From Actinacidiphila oryziradicis (GTDB taxonomy: Bacteria > Actinomycetota > Actinomycetes > Streptomycetales > Streptomycetaceae): a stretch of DNA of 64,000 bases. Of this stretch, positions 25,551 to 34,579 are shown in pieces. Where the stretch lies: positions 1-64,000 of the forward strand of contig NZ_SUMC01000043.1 in NCBI RefSeq assembly GCF_005047355.1. The letters run 5' to 3'. Under the pieces are notes generated by a model, which was given only the letters and a program-made list of their open reading frames with translations, did no database searches and was not told the DNA's origin. Numbering within the stretch: the stretch's first letter is position 1; the number at the start of each line of letters is the position of its first letter. Made by a program: the position numbers and the translations under genes.

Positions 25551-27206
25551 TCACCCCGGCTGGGGCGCCGACGACTGGGCGACCTCGGCCTCCAGCACAC
25601 CGGCGGCGAACTGCTCCTTGAGCTTGAACTTCTGGAGCTTCCCGGACGCGGTGACCGGGAAGTCGTCGACGAAGATCCAGTACACCGGCGACTTGTGAGC
25701 CGCCATCCGCTCCCGGCAGAACTTCTTCAGCTCGTCCGGGGTCGGCTGCTGCTCGCCGTCCTTGACCCGGATCACCGCGGCGATCTGCTCGCCCCACTTC
25801 TCATCCGGGACGCCGATGACGGCCGCGTACCCCACGGCCGGGTGCAGATCGAGCAGTTCCTCGATCTCCCTGGGGTATATGTTCACCCCGCCGCGGATGA
25901 TCATGTCCTTCAGACGGCCGGTGACCTTGATGAAGCCCCGCTCGTCCATGGTGCCCATATCGCCCATGTGCACCCAGCCCTCGGAGTCGATCGTCTCCGC
26001 GGTCTCCTTGGGCAGCTCGTAGTAACCGATCATGTTCTGGTAGCCGCGGCAGCAGATCCCGCCCTTCTCACCGAGCGGCACCGGCGCGTTGGTGGTCAGA
26101 TCGGCGATCTTGACCTCCAGGTGCGCCAGTGGACGCCCGACCGTCTCGGACTGGTCCTCCGGCGAGTCGGTCAGCCGGGTCTGGCTGATCACGCCGTGCA
26201 TCTCGGTCTGGCCGAAGAGGATGCTGAACTGGCAGTTCAGCGTGGCGATCGTGCGGCGCACCAGAGCCGCCGGCACCGCGGCGGCGCCCGACATGATGGT
26301 CTGAAGGCTCGACAGGTCCCGCGACTCGCGGTCGGGATGGTCCAGCAGGGCCATCAGCATTGTGGGCACCACCAGCGTGTGGGTGCCCTTGTACGCCTCG
26401 AAGAGCTCCAGCATCAGACCGGCGTCGAAGCCACCCATGATGACGAAGGTGCCATGCACCGCCACCGCGCCGAAGGACGTCACCGCGCCGCCGCCGATGT
26501 GGTACATCGGCATGGCGTTGATGTAGACGCCGCCGTCCGACATACCGGCCCGCAGCGCCACGAAGTGCGCCTCGTTGACCAGGCCCTTGTGGTGCAGCAG
26601 CGCGCCCTTGGGGAAGCCTGTGGTACCCGAGGTGTACTGGACCTGGATCGGGTCGGTCGGCGAGACCGGGGGTAGCTCCTGCTCCGGGTCGCCGGACTCC
26701 AGGAAAGCGTCCCAGTCGGAGAAGGAGACGGCCTCCTTGAGGTCGGGCAACTGTGGCAGGACCTCGTCCACCACGGTCCGCATGTCGAAGTCGCGGTAGG
26801 AGTCGATGTGGAACAGACCCGCGGAACGGGACTGCTTGAGGATGTACCCCAGTTCCTGACTGCGGTAGGCGGGGTTCACCGCGACCATCACCATGCCCGC
26901 GAGACTGATCCCCTCCTGGAGGATGATCCAGTCCGCACTGTTGGGCGCCCAGACCGCGATCCGATCGCCCGGTGAGAAGCGCTTGAGAAGCGCACGAGCG
27001 GCGTGCTCAGCCGCATCGAGGAATTGCGTGTACGTCCAGGACCGGCGCTCGGCCGGGTCCTTGACGCCGTCGACCAGTGCCAGCCGGTCCGGCGTGGCTT
27101 TCGCTGCCTCTCGCAGCAACTCTCCCAGTGTCAGATCCCGAACTTCCTCGCCACCTTCTTCAGCCGGCCAGTACGACTGGCTGAGGGGTTCCCGCTCCAT
27201 GGGCAT
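25551..27206 (-). CDS. AMP-forming acyl/aryl-CoA ligase
   Basis: A 551-residue ANL-family ligase. It shows the P-loop VQYTSGTTGFPKGALLHH (about residue 190), GQTEMHGVISQTRL, the motif WVHMGDMGTMDERGFIKVTG, then IIRGGVNIYPREIEELL, and the C-terminal Lys in VTASGKLQKFKL. It activates a carboxylic acid to its CoA ester with release of AMP; the acid is not identifiable, with cyclohexane/aryl or medium-chain acids possible. ATG 27206 has GGAGG 4 nt upstream; an in-frame ATG at 27266 does not. It is divergent from the paaX pseudogene with the shared dyad between them. A 5' fragment of a close paralogue is at 2368. Confidence 0.9.
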   Translation of the reverse strand: MPMEREPLSQSYWPAEEGGEEVRDLTLGELLREAAKATPDRLALVDGVKDPAERRSWTYTQFLDAAEHAARALLKRFSPGDRIAVWAPNSADWIILQEGISLAGMVMVAVNPAYRSQELGYILKQSRSAGLFHIDSYRDFDMRTVVDEVLPQLPDLKEAVSFSDWDAFLESGDPEQELPPVSPTDPIQVQYTSGTTGFPKGALLHHKGLVNEAHFVALRAGMSDGGVYINAMPMYHIGGGAVTSFGAVAVHGTFVIMGGFDAGLMLELFEAYKGTHTLVVPTMLMALLDHPDRESRDLSSLQTIMSGAAAVPAALVRRTIATLNCQFSILFGQTEMHGVISQTRLTDSPEDQSETVGRPLAHLEVKIADLTTNAPVPLGEKGGICCRGYQNMIGYYELPKETAETIDSEGWVHMGDMGTMDERGFIKVTGRLKDMIIRGGVNIYPREIEELLDLHPAVGYAAVIGVPDEKWGEQIAAVIRVKDGEQQPTPDELKKFCRERMAAHKSPVYWIFVDDFPVTASGKLQKFKLKEQFAAGVLEAEVAQSSAPQPG

Positions 27207-27294
27207 CTCGCCTCCTGCAAGAAGTAGCCCGTTTTCCGGACAGCCGGTCCAGGCAGGCCACGCCAACCGCGATCTGCATCCGCAGCATCATCGT

Positions 27295-27331
27295 TATACA
27301 TCTTCAGGAAGCAACTACGAAAGAGTGTAGA
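27295..27331. promoter_or_regulatory. Shared dyad site (TATACA-N25-TGTAGA), ligase/paaX divergon
   Basis: Half-sites are at 27295-27300 and 27326-27331. Minus strand TGTATAAC and plus strand TGTAGAAT resemble -10 hexamers for the ligase and the paaX copy respectively. The duplicated, inverted counterpart at 2230-2266 preserves both halves and the spacing although the spacer has diverged. Confidence 0.68.
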
Positions 27332-27597
27332 ATGATTTTTCTCCTCCACTCCTGTCCTCGCACGTCAGACGCGGCTAGGAGAGTCCGGCGACGCCCGGAG
27401 TGGCCCAAGCGACGCTTGGGAACTCGGACCGGCAGGGCGGAAATATGCCCTCCCCGCGCTGTCCGCCCGCCGCACCGATTCCCGCCGATACGGCTGATAT
27501 TCACCCCTGCCTCGGTAGCGCACGGTGACGACACACTGGTGCCCCTGAGTACTCGGACAGTAGAACTTCGACGGTCAACGATTGGGGAGAACGTTCC

Positions 27598-28473
27598 ATG
27601 GCTCAGCGGCGTGTGGTGGCGGCCAAGCCCGTACGGGGCGGAGCCGGTGCCGGCTCTTCTGGTGAGCGTCGGAAGCGCCCGCTCTCTGCTGCTGACAAGT
27701 ACTCGGCGAGCTCGTCATGCCGAACGGCGACTCGATGTGGACCTCGTCGCTGTTGTACGTCCTGACCGGCCTCGGCATCGAGGAGCAGACCGCCCGGCAG
27801 GCGATCGCGCGGCTCGGCCGCCGGCTGGATCACCGGCCAGCGCGTCGGCCGCGAAGTGCAGTGGACGCTGACGCCCGGTGACCGCCGGCTCATCGAGGAG
27901 GGCACCAAGCGGATCTTCTCGATGAGCGCCCCACCCGAGCCCTGGGACGGCAACTGGCTGATCCTGCTGGTCAGCATCCCGCAGAGCCAGCGCTCGGTGC
28001 GCAAGAAGCTCTACGGGGCACTGAGCTGGGAGGACTTCGGCAACCCCACGCCGGGTGTGTGGCTGGCGCCGCACCCGGAGCGCCGCCAGGGCGTGCAGCA
28101 GGTGATCGACGCCTTCGGGCTGCACGAGTCGACCCTGGCCTTCGTCGGGAACTCCCTGCCGATCGGTCTGCGGGAGGACGAGATCGTTCGGAAGGCGTGG
28201 GACCTCCAGGACGCGACCGACAAGTACGAACAGCTGCTGATCCGCTTCAGCGGCCTGCGCCCGGAACCGGGCGACCCCATGCTCTTCAGCCACGTAGAGC
28301 TGGTCAGCGAGTGGCAGGGCTTTCCGTTTCTGAACCCGCAACTGCCCGAGGAACTGCTGCCGCATTGGATCGGCCGGCGGGCCGCCGTGGTCTTCACCCA
28401 GCTGCGCTCGCGGTGGTACGAGGACGCGCAAAGGCGCTGGCACGAGGTCGTCAAGCAGACCTCGCCCAGCTGA
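27598..28473 (+). pseudogene. PaaX family regulator (copy 2), frameshifted
   Basis: This is nearly the same protein as the PaaX at 1231-2106, but it is spread over several frames. ATG 27598 (MAQRRVVAAKPVRGG) is in frame 0. GSARSLLLT is in frame +1. LGELVMPNGDSMWTSSLLYV up to TARQAIAR is in frame +2. After a 2-nt loss in a GC repeat near 27808, AGWITGQRVGREVQW and the rest of the PaaX body return to frame 0 through the stop at 28473. The shifts cancel, but the winged helix cannot be read continuously. A shortened protein from ATG 27856 would lack DNA binding. Unless these are sequencing errors, the gene is dead while its promoter dyad is conserved. Confidence 0.8.
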
Positions 28474-28586
28474 GACCCGCGGCCGAGGCCGTCTCGCCCG
28501 GGGTGCCCGGCCACACGACGGAACGGCTGAGGCCCGGTCCGGGTCCCCGCTCTCACGGCGCGGCCCGGCCCGGGGGCCGCCTGGCA

Positions 28587-28614
28587 TCCCCACTCGGGTC
28601 GATGCGGGTGGGGA
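28587..28614. terminator. Convergent hairpin
   Basis: TCCCCAC (28587-28593) pairs with GTGGGGA (28608-28614) between the convergent paaX copy and the membrane-protein gene. The stem is modest. Confidence 0.4.
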
Positions 28615-28619
28615 CCCGG

Positions 28620-29315
28620 TCAGCGCCGACGGCCGGCGAGTTCCTTCTTCGTCGCCGCGCCGACACAGATGGTGCAGGGCGTGAAGGACTCCTCGCGCGC
28701 CTCGGCGAGCGTGAGCTCCTCGAAGTCCTTGCCGTCGAGCGTCGAGCAGCCCGGCGTGTGGAAACGCCTGCGCCCGGCCACGACGAGCACCACGGAGTCA
28801 TCGGTGAGCGGCTCGTCGGCCACGTCCGCGTCACTGTCCGTGCCCGCGGCCTCGTCGGTTGCCGCCACGGGCGCGGGTGCGGCCTTCTGCGTGGCCTTCG
28901 CCTTGATCCTGGCCGCCCTGCCCCTGGTCCTGGTCCGTGACATGGAGGACGCGACAACGGCGGTGTCGGCGTCCGCGTCCTCGCTGCTCCCGCCGTCCTC
29001 GGCGGTCTTCCCGTCCTTCGCGGCGTCCTTCGCATCAGCGGAGACGTCGGCGTCCGCGGACGCCTCGGCGGGCTCGGCGCCCTTGGCCGTCTTGCCGTCC
29101 GCGCCGGCGGTCACGGCCGCCTCGTCGTCGGACTCAACGGCCTCGGCCTCATCCTCCTGCGCGGCCCGCCTGCGGCGCAGCCACGCGTCACCCCCGATAA
29201 GGATCAGGCCGACCACCGACACGCCGAGCGCGACGTAGACCAGCGCCGTAATCCCGAGCAGCCATCCCAGCAGCAGGCTCACGCCGGCGACCACTACCAA
29301 TATGAGCGTAAGCAC
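28620..29315 (-). CDS. Mce-locus small membrane protein with acidic/Ala linker
   Basis: A 231-residue protein with two N-terminal membrane segments (LILVVVAGVSLLLGWLLGIT; LVYVALGVSVVGLILIGG). A long low-complexity acidic, Ala-rich linker (about residues 55-170) and a compact C-terminal module follow. The module contains FHTPGCSTLDGKDF and FTPCTICVG and may bind a metal or form disulfides (two Cys, one His). I do not recognise a function. It is the last gene of the minus-strand mce run, 30 nt after the isomerase. GTG 29315 follows GGGAGAG. A remnant of a homologue is at 1060-1167. Confidence 0.7.
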   Translation of the reverse strand: MLTLILVVVAGVSLLLGWLLGITALVYVALGVSVVGLILIGGDAWLRRRRAAQEDEAEAVESDDEAAVTAGADGKTAKGAEPAEASADADVSADAKDAAKDGKTAEDGGSSEDADADTAVVASSMSRTRTRGRAARIKAKATQKAAPAPVAATDEAAGTDSDADVADEPLTDDSVVLVVAGRRRFHTPGCSTLDGKDFEELTLAEAREESFTPCTICVGAATKKELAGRRR

Positions 29316-29345
29316 GACTCTCCCGTCCTGTACTTCCGATGCCGG

Positions 29346-30437
29346 TCAGCTAACCGTGTCCGTGGTCGGCGGCGAGTTGGGGTCCGCCGGCTTGTAGGCC
29401 GCCGCGTAACGCACGTGGGCGGCGATAATCTGCTTCTTCAAGAACGCGCCCCAGACCTTGAGTTTCGCGTCGTTGTCGAGCTTGGTCTTGATCGCGCTCT
29501 TCAGCTGGCTGAAGGACAGCGGAACCGCTTTGTGGACGGCGGCCACCTTGCCGACGTTCCAGCCCTGCGTCGTCTTGACGGGACCGTACACCGAGTTGTC
29601 GGCCGCCTTGAACGCGACCGCGGCGTAGCCCGAATCGAGCTGGCTGGCGGGCACCGAGCCGAGGGAACCGCCGGAGTTCTTCGTGCTCCCGTCAAGGGAG
29701 TACTTCTTCGCCAGGGATGCGAAGTCGCTGCCCCCCCGCGCCTGATCGACGATCTGCTGGGCCTGCGACTGGGACGACACGACGATGTTGTCGAGCGTCC
29801 GCTGCTCCGGCGAGACCATCTGGCTCTTGTTCGCGTTGTAATAGCTCTGGGCCTGGGCATCGGTCGTGGCCTTGACCGAGCCGGTGACCTTGGAGAACAG
29901 CTCGGCGCTCGACTGCTGCCGCTTGATCTCGCCGAGCACATCGTTCTGGGACAGTCCGCGGCCGCCCAGTTCCTGGATGAGCGTGTTCGTGTCGCCCCAG
30001 TTGTTGTCCTTGATCATCTTCTGGAGCTGATCACTCGCCTCCTTGTCCGCGATCACGATGCCCCGTTTACGCGCGGCGGTGTCGATCACCTGACTGACCG
30101 CCAGCGCCTTGGCCACGTCCCGCCGGAACTTGTCCTGCTTGGCCGCCCCCGTCGGCTCCTGGAGGCCGTAGAGGAACTCCATCAGCACGATCCGGTGCTG
30201 GAGTTGCTGTTTGGTCGTGGACACGCCCTCGGTACGGAAGGCGACGTCGCCCGGGAGGTCATTCTTGCCCTGCACGTAAAGGTTGGTTCCGGCGCCGCCG
30301 GCGATCGCCACCAGCAGCACCACTGCGGAGACCAGAGCGAATTGACGGCTGGGGACGATCACCGCTCTGCTCCGCGGGCCGCCGCCCGTACGCCGGTCGC
30401 CACCTGGGCGCAGAACGCCGGGGAGTTTGAATTTCAC
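29346..30437 (-). CDS. Parvulin-type peptidyl-prolyl isomerase, membrane-anchored
   Basis: A 363-residue SurA/PpiC-like protein. It has a basic N-terminus and one membrane anchor (FALVSAVVLLVAIAGGAGT, about residues 34-52). A SurA-N-like helical domain follows (about 65-200). The parvulin domain spans about 210-310, with RTLDNIVVSSQSQAQQIVDQ, FASLAKKYSLDGSTKNSGG and VYGPVKTTQGWNVGKV. It would fold secreted proteins outside the membrane, plausibly the Mce proteins or the transglycosylase encoded upstream. The start is GTG 30437, overlapping the MMPL stop (GTGA), so the two are coupled. Confidence 0.85.
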   Translation of the reverse strand: MKFKLPGVLRPGGDRRTGGGPRSRAVIVPSRQFALVSAVVLLVAIAGGAGTNLYVQGKNDLPGDVAFRTEGVSTTKQQLQHRIVLMEFLYGLQEPTGAAKQDKFRRDVAKALAVSQVIDTAARKRGIVIADKEASDQLQKMIKDNNWGDTNTLIQELGGRGLSQNDVLGEIKRQQSSAELFSKVTGSVKATTDAQAQSYYNANKSQMVSPEQRTLDNIVVSSQSQAQQIVDQARGGSDFASLAKKYSLDGSTKNSGGSLGSVPASQLDSGYAAVAFKAADNSVYGPVKTTQGWNVGKVAAVHKAVPLSFSQLKSAIKTKLDNDAKLKVWGAFLKKQIIAAHVRYAAAYKPADPNSPPTTDTVS

Positions 30438-32848
30438 TGCATTACCTCCGCGTCCACCGGCTCCGCGAGTTCGACTGACTCGACCTTCGAGACGGGACGC
30501 TTTCCTGTTTCCGTGGGCACTTTGACTGGGATGAGTCGTACGACCGCGGTCGCGGCCAGGTAGGAGAACAGGACCGTCGCCGTAAGCGCGATACCGAACT
30601 CACGCAGCAGCGCGATCCGCGAAGGGACAAGCGAGAGATATCCGAGTACCGACGTGGCACATGCCCACACCACCACGCGCCGCAACCGGGAGCCCTCCTC
30701 CTGCCGGGCGTCGATCAGCAGCACGGTGAACTCGCAGCCGGTCACCGTGATCAGCGATCCCAGCGCCACGGTCAGCGGATTCAGTGACTGCCCGAGAACC
30801 CATAGGGCGGTAAGCGTCCATCCGGTGGCGAGCACGGCCGCGAGCACCGCCCGCAGACCGTCCCGGCGGCGGCGCAGGCCGAGCAGCAAGATCGCTCCCG
30901 CGACGACGATACCCGCGGCGTTCGACAGATAGCGGTCGTTCGTGATCAGGGTGTACGCACGGTCCGCGGCGACCGGAAGACCGACGATCTGCACCTTGTA
31001 CCCGGACGGCGGCTTGGGCAGCGCCGCCTGCACCTCGTCGAGCAGCTTCGTCTGCGCGCCCAGGTCCTGGAATTTCAGGCCGAAGTCCATGACGGCCTGG
31101 GTGCAGTCCGGGGTGAAGACCGCGTCGACCAGGTACGGCGGGAGCAGTCCCACGCCCGCGGAGATCTGCGCCGGGGTGGGCGAGTTGCCGAGGAAGGACA
31201 GCAGGTCGGGCGCCGTGAGAATCGGCTGGATACGGTCGCCGTACGAACCGACCACCACGTTTTCGGCCTGCTGGAGCCAATGCAGCGCCTGGGGGCTCTG
31301 CGTGTCGGTTCCGCGCAGCACGATGCTGACGTCACCGGACGATCCCAGGACGTGCTCCGCGTACTGCGCCCTGGTCAGCTCTGGGAGGCCCTTGGCGAGG
31401 TTCTCCGGATTGGCCTGGATGTCCAGCCTGGGCAGCACACCCCAGCCTAGGCCCGCGACGGCGACGAGCGCGCCGAGGACGAGCCACCGCTGTCCGGCCG
31501 GCAGCGACCGCCGCGCGGTGCTCCGAGGACGGCCGGGCGCCGAGGCCGGGATCGGCGCCACTACGTCTCCGAGCGCGAGCGTCGCGGCCACGGTCAGCAG
31601 GACGCCGACGCCCAGCGCGATGCCCAGCTCACGGACGAACGGCAGCGGCGAGATGGCCAGTGAGCCGAAGGCCGCGGCGCTCGCCAGCGATACCACGAGC
31701 ACTCTGCGCCGGTCGGCGAAGGACGCAAGATACAGCGGGAACGAACTGCCGATGCCCAGCAGCAGCGGGAAGAGCGCGATCGCGCCGAAGGACATCGGCA
31801 CGTCGAGCCAGCCGAAGGCGGACAGCGTCAGCGCACTGCCGATCACCGCCGCGAGCAGCGGCCACAGCCGGCGCAGGCGGGTGGTCAGCGAGGGCGCGAT
31901 GAGGAACCGCAGCAGGATCACCAGCACGGCGAGTCCCCCGAGCACCGGCATCTCGGAAAGGACCTCGTGGGTCAGCGAGGAAGTAATGGCCGGGACGCCG
32001 GTGACCGTCACCCGGCTGGTCTTGAGGCCGGAGTGCTGCACCGCCGCACGGACCGCCGAGACCAGTCGCTCGGTCCCCGCCCCGTCCAGGTCCTCGCGGG
32101 GACGGATGAGTTCGGTGACGCTGTTGGCGTTCGGCACGACGAACTTCCACCGGACGCGTGGTTGCCCCGACTGGTCGTAGATGACGTTGTTGATGAAGGA
32201 CGGATTGCTGGTGGTCGGCAGTCCGCCCGGCAGGCCCTTGACGAGCAGTGCGCCGTAGCGGGCGTCGAACTTTGCCACCGCGGCCTTCCCCGCGGCCTGG
32301 ATCTTCGCCGCGGACAGGTGCTGGCTGCGCGCCTTCTGCTCCGCCTGGGCCTGCAAGGCGTCCCGGGCACCGCTGATCTGGGCGAGCATGTCCTGCGAGG
32401 AGATCGCTATCTGGTTCATGACGGTGGCCGGGCCGTACACTGTGGCCACGTCGGGGAGCTGCGAGAGGGTTCCTTCAAGCCTGAGGAGTTTCCCGAACTG
32501 GTCCTCGTCGGTGAGCAGTTGGCGCGGCTTGCTCGACTCCAGCAGTACGACGATGGGGTCCCCGCCGAACGACCGCGCGTTCTGCTCGATCGCGGAAACC
32601 GTCGGATCACCTTGGGGAAGAAAAGAATCCATGGCGGTTTCCACGCGCAACCGGGTCAATCCGCCCGCCGTCGCGGCTGCGACGGCGAGGACTATCAGGG
32701 AGATCACGAACTCGCGTGCCGTGGGCCGGCGCAGACGGAACCGGCCACGGGCGTTCCCGCCGTCCTTTCGGTTCCGGCTGACGAGGCGACGCCAGAACGC
32801 AGTCAGCTTCTTTCCAGCCCGGGCCACGGGCTTCGCTGTGCGCCTCAT
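30434..32848 (-). CDS. MMPL/RND-family transporter
   Basis: An 804-residue RND-type membrane protein with two repeats. A basic cytoplasmic N-terminus precedes TM1 (EFVISLIVLAVAAATAGGLT). A large extracytoplasmic loop (about 65-290) is followed by a TM bundle (VLGGLAVLVILLRFLIAP; LLAAVIGSALTLSAFGWL). The second half repeats this with TM7 near RWLVLGALVAVAGLGWGVLP, a loop, and a final bundle (AGIVVAGAILLLGLR; TGCEFTVLLIDAR). Such proteins export lipids or hopanoids in actinobacteria. Lying between the transglycosylase and isomerase of the mce operon, it may move lipid across the membrane in concert with Mce. The 388-bp gap before it may carry its own promoter. Confidence 0.85.
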   Translation of the reverse strand: MRRTAKPVARAGKKLTAFWRRLVSRNRKDGGNARGRFRLRRPTAREFVISLIVLAVAAATAGGLTRLRVETAMDSFLPQGDPTVSAIEQNARSFGGDPIVVLLESSKPRQLLTDEDQFGKLLRLEGTLSQLPDVATVYGPATVMNQIAISSQDMLAQISGARDALQAQAEQKARSQHLSAAKIQAAGKAAVAKFDARYGALLVKGLPGGLPTTSNPSFINNVIYDQSGQPRVRWKFVVPNANSVTELIRPREDLDGAGTERLVSAVRAAVQHSGLKTSRVTVTGVPAITSSLTHEVLSEMPVLGGLAVLVILLRFLIAPSLTTRLRRLWPLLAAVIGSALTLSAFGWLDVPMSFGAIALFPLLLGIGSSFPLYLASFADRRRVLVVSLASAAAFGSLAISPLPFVRELGIALGVGVLLTVAATLALGDVVAPIPASAPGRPRSTARRSLPAGQRWLVLGALVAVAGLGWGVLPRLDIQANPENLAKGLPELTRAQYAEHVLGSSGDVSIVLRGTDTQSPQALHWLQQAENVVVGSYGDRIQPILTAPDLLSFLGNSPTPAQISAGVGLLPPYLVDAVFTPDCTQAVMDFGLKFQDLGAQTKLLDEVQAALPKPPSGYKVQIVGLPVAADRAYTLITNDRYLSNAAGIVVAGAILLLGLRRRRDGLRAVLAAVLATGWTLTALWVLGQSLNPLTVALGSLITVTGCEFTVLLIDARQEEGSRLRRVVVWACATSVLGYLSLVPSRIALLREFGIALTATVLFSYLAATAVVRLIPVKVPTETGKRPVSKVESVELAEPVDAEVMQ

Positions 32849-33236
32849 GGTGTGTCGTACTCCTTTGCGTGTTCAGTGACCCAAGCCGCTCACAGAGAAT
32901 TCACATAAGACAGGTCTCGGAACACAGCCATAGACGGCGACTCAGTTTCCGACGGCTCTTACGCGGCCCTTGCACTCTTTCGTCCTGCGGGACTTCAGGG
33001 ACTTCCTCCGCGCCTTCCGCACGGCCCGGGCGGTAAAACCCCATCTCAGACCCCACCCGTGCGAGGTGAGTCACGCTACTCGGCACCCCCAGGACAGTCA
33101 ACGTTTATGACGCGCAAGTGACTTGCCGTGTAGTTCATTTCCGGCAGCCGGAACCCCGGGGCGTATTCCCGCCGGTCGAAGTCCTCTCCACGGAAGAGGT
33201 GTTCGAATTCGGCTTCGGTACGCCCCGGGCTATTTC
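32849..33236. other. Intergenic gap in the mce operon
   Basis: This is 388 bp between the transglycosylase stop and the MMPL start. I find no convincing small gene and no strong hairpin. It is the largest gap in the run, so a separate promoter for the MMPL-isomerase-membrane protein group is possible. Confidence 0.4.
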
Positions 33237-34451
33237 TCAGGACGACGGCAGCAGACCGCCGACCGCCGGCAGAAGACCGCCGACGACTCCGGTCACCGTG
33301 GTGACCGTACCGGTCAGCACCGGCTGGAGGCCGCCGCCCGCGGGTGAACCCGGCGAGGTCGGCGTCGGGGTGGGCGTCGGCTTGCCGGGAGTCGGCGTGG
33401 GCTTCGGCGTCGACGTTCCCGAGCCGCCGGTCGGCTTCGGGTTCGGCGTCTTCCCGGGCTTCGGCTTCGCCGGCGTGGACTTCGACGCGCCGGGGGTCCC
33501 GCTGCCGCCCGAGCCGTCCGAGGCGTCGGTGGCGGTCTCGGGGCCGAGTACGGTGCTGTCCGGTATCGGGGAGATCCCGCCGGAGTACACCTTCATCCAC
33601 TCCAGTACCGCGATCAGGTACTGCTGCGAGTGGTTGTAGCTGACGATCGCGCTCTGGAGTCCGGCCGGCGTGGAGAGGTTCCGACCGTCCGCGCAGAGGT
33701 AGCGGCCCGCGGCCAGCGCAGCGTCGTTGACATTGCTCGGGTCGCCGCCCCCGCCCCAGCGCGCCCAGGTGGACGGGATGAACTGCATCGGTCCGACCGC
33801 CCTGGCCCACGCACCGCTCTGCCCCCACTGCGTGCCGTACACGTTGGGGATCGCGGCGAAGCCGTTGGAGCCGTCGAGCACCGGGCCGAGGATGGGCCGC
33901 AGCGTGGTGCCGTTGGTGTCGACGGCGCCGCCCTCCGCGTGATTGGACTCGATCTTGCCGATGCCGGCCAGCACCGCGACCGGCAGGTGGCAGCCGGGCT
34001 CGCTCTTCGCCAGCGTGCCGGCGGCCTGCTCGTACGCGGCCAGGACCGACTTCGGGATGCCGGACGCTCCCGCGGTCACGAATATGATCGGTGCCGCGTG
34101 CGGGGGCGTCTTGGCGATCGGCGCCAACGGCGCCTCGTCCTGGGGCGGGACCGGCGCGGGGGGCGCGCTGGCGAGGTACAGCGGGTCACCGCCGTCCGCT
34201 CCCTGGGTCTCGCCGCCGGAACTGACCTTCTGCGGTGCCTTCTTCGCCTGGGCCGTGAGGTCGAGGGAATTCCCGAAGTGCGGCGGGCTGCCCGCGGTCG
34301 TGGCGATCAGAATGCCGGCGAGCGCCGCACACTTGACGCTGCGCTGGAACTTGCGCGAATGGGGAACGGATGCGGCCTCGACGGCCCCCGCCGTCCCGAT
34401 TCCCTCCATTCTCTCCGCCTTCGATTTCCTGTGCACATTCCTGCGAGTCAC
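33237..34451 (-). CDS. Secreted lytic transglycosylase with Pro/Thr-rich tail
   Basis: A 404-residue protein. An N-terminal membrane/signal segment (VKCAALAGILIATTAGS, about residues 40-56) leads to an SLT-like domain (about 120-270) with the catalytic Glu in LAGIGKIESNHAEGGAVD, then AVGPMQFIPSTWARWG and YLCADGRNLSTPAGLQSAI. A cell-wall-spanning tail rich in Lys-Pro and Thr-Pro (about 300-375) follows. It cleaves peptidoglycan glycan strands, plausibly making room for the Mce conduit. GTG 34451 follows GGAGG by 5 nt. It lies ~130 nt after mceF in the same direction. Confidence 0.88.
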   Translation of the reverse strand: MTRRNVHRKSKAERMEGIGTAGAVEAASVPHSRKFQRSVKCAALAGILIATTAGSPPHFGNSLDLTAQAKKAPQKVSSGGETQGADGGDPLYLASAPPAPVPPQDEAPLAPIAKTPPHAAPIIFVTAGASGIPKSVLAAYEQAAGTLAKSEPGCHLPVAVLAGIGKIESNHAEGGAVDTNGTTLRPILGPVLDGSNGFAAIPNVYGTQWGQSGAWARAVGPMQFIPSTWARWGGGGDPSNVNDAALAAGRYLCADGRNLSTPAGLQSAIVSYNHSQQYLIAVLEWMKVYSGGISPIPDSTVLGPETATDASDGSGGSGTPGASKSTPAKPKPGKTPNPKPTGGSGTSTPKPTPTPGKPTPTPTPTSPGSPAGGGLQPVLTGTVTTVTGVVGGLLPAVGGLLPSS

Positions 34452-34579
34452 TTGTTCCTCCGAGTTAACGGTTTTCGATGTCGTCCTTCGGGCGGGACTG
34501 CGTTGTCGGCAGTGCGGCTCCTCCGCGGCGGGCCGGCCACGGCGGTGTTCGACGATGTCGGTGAGGCGGGGCGCGGCGG

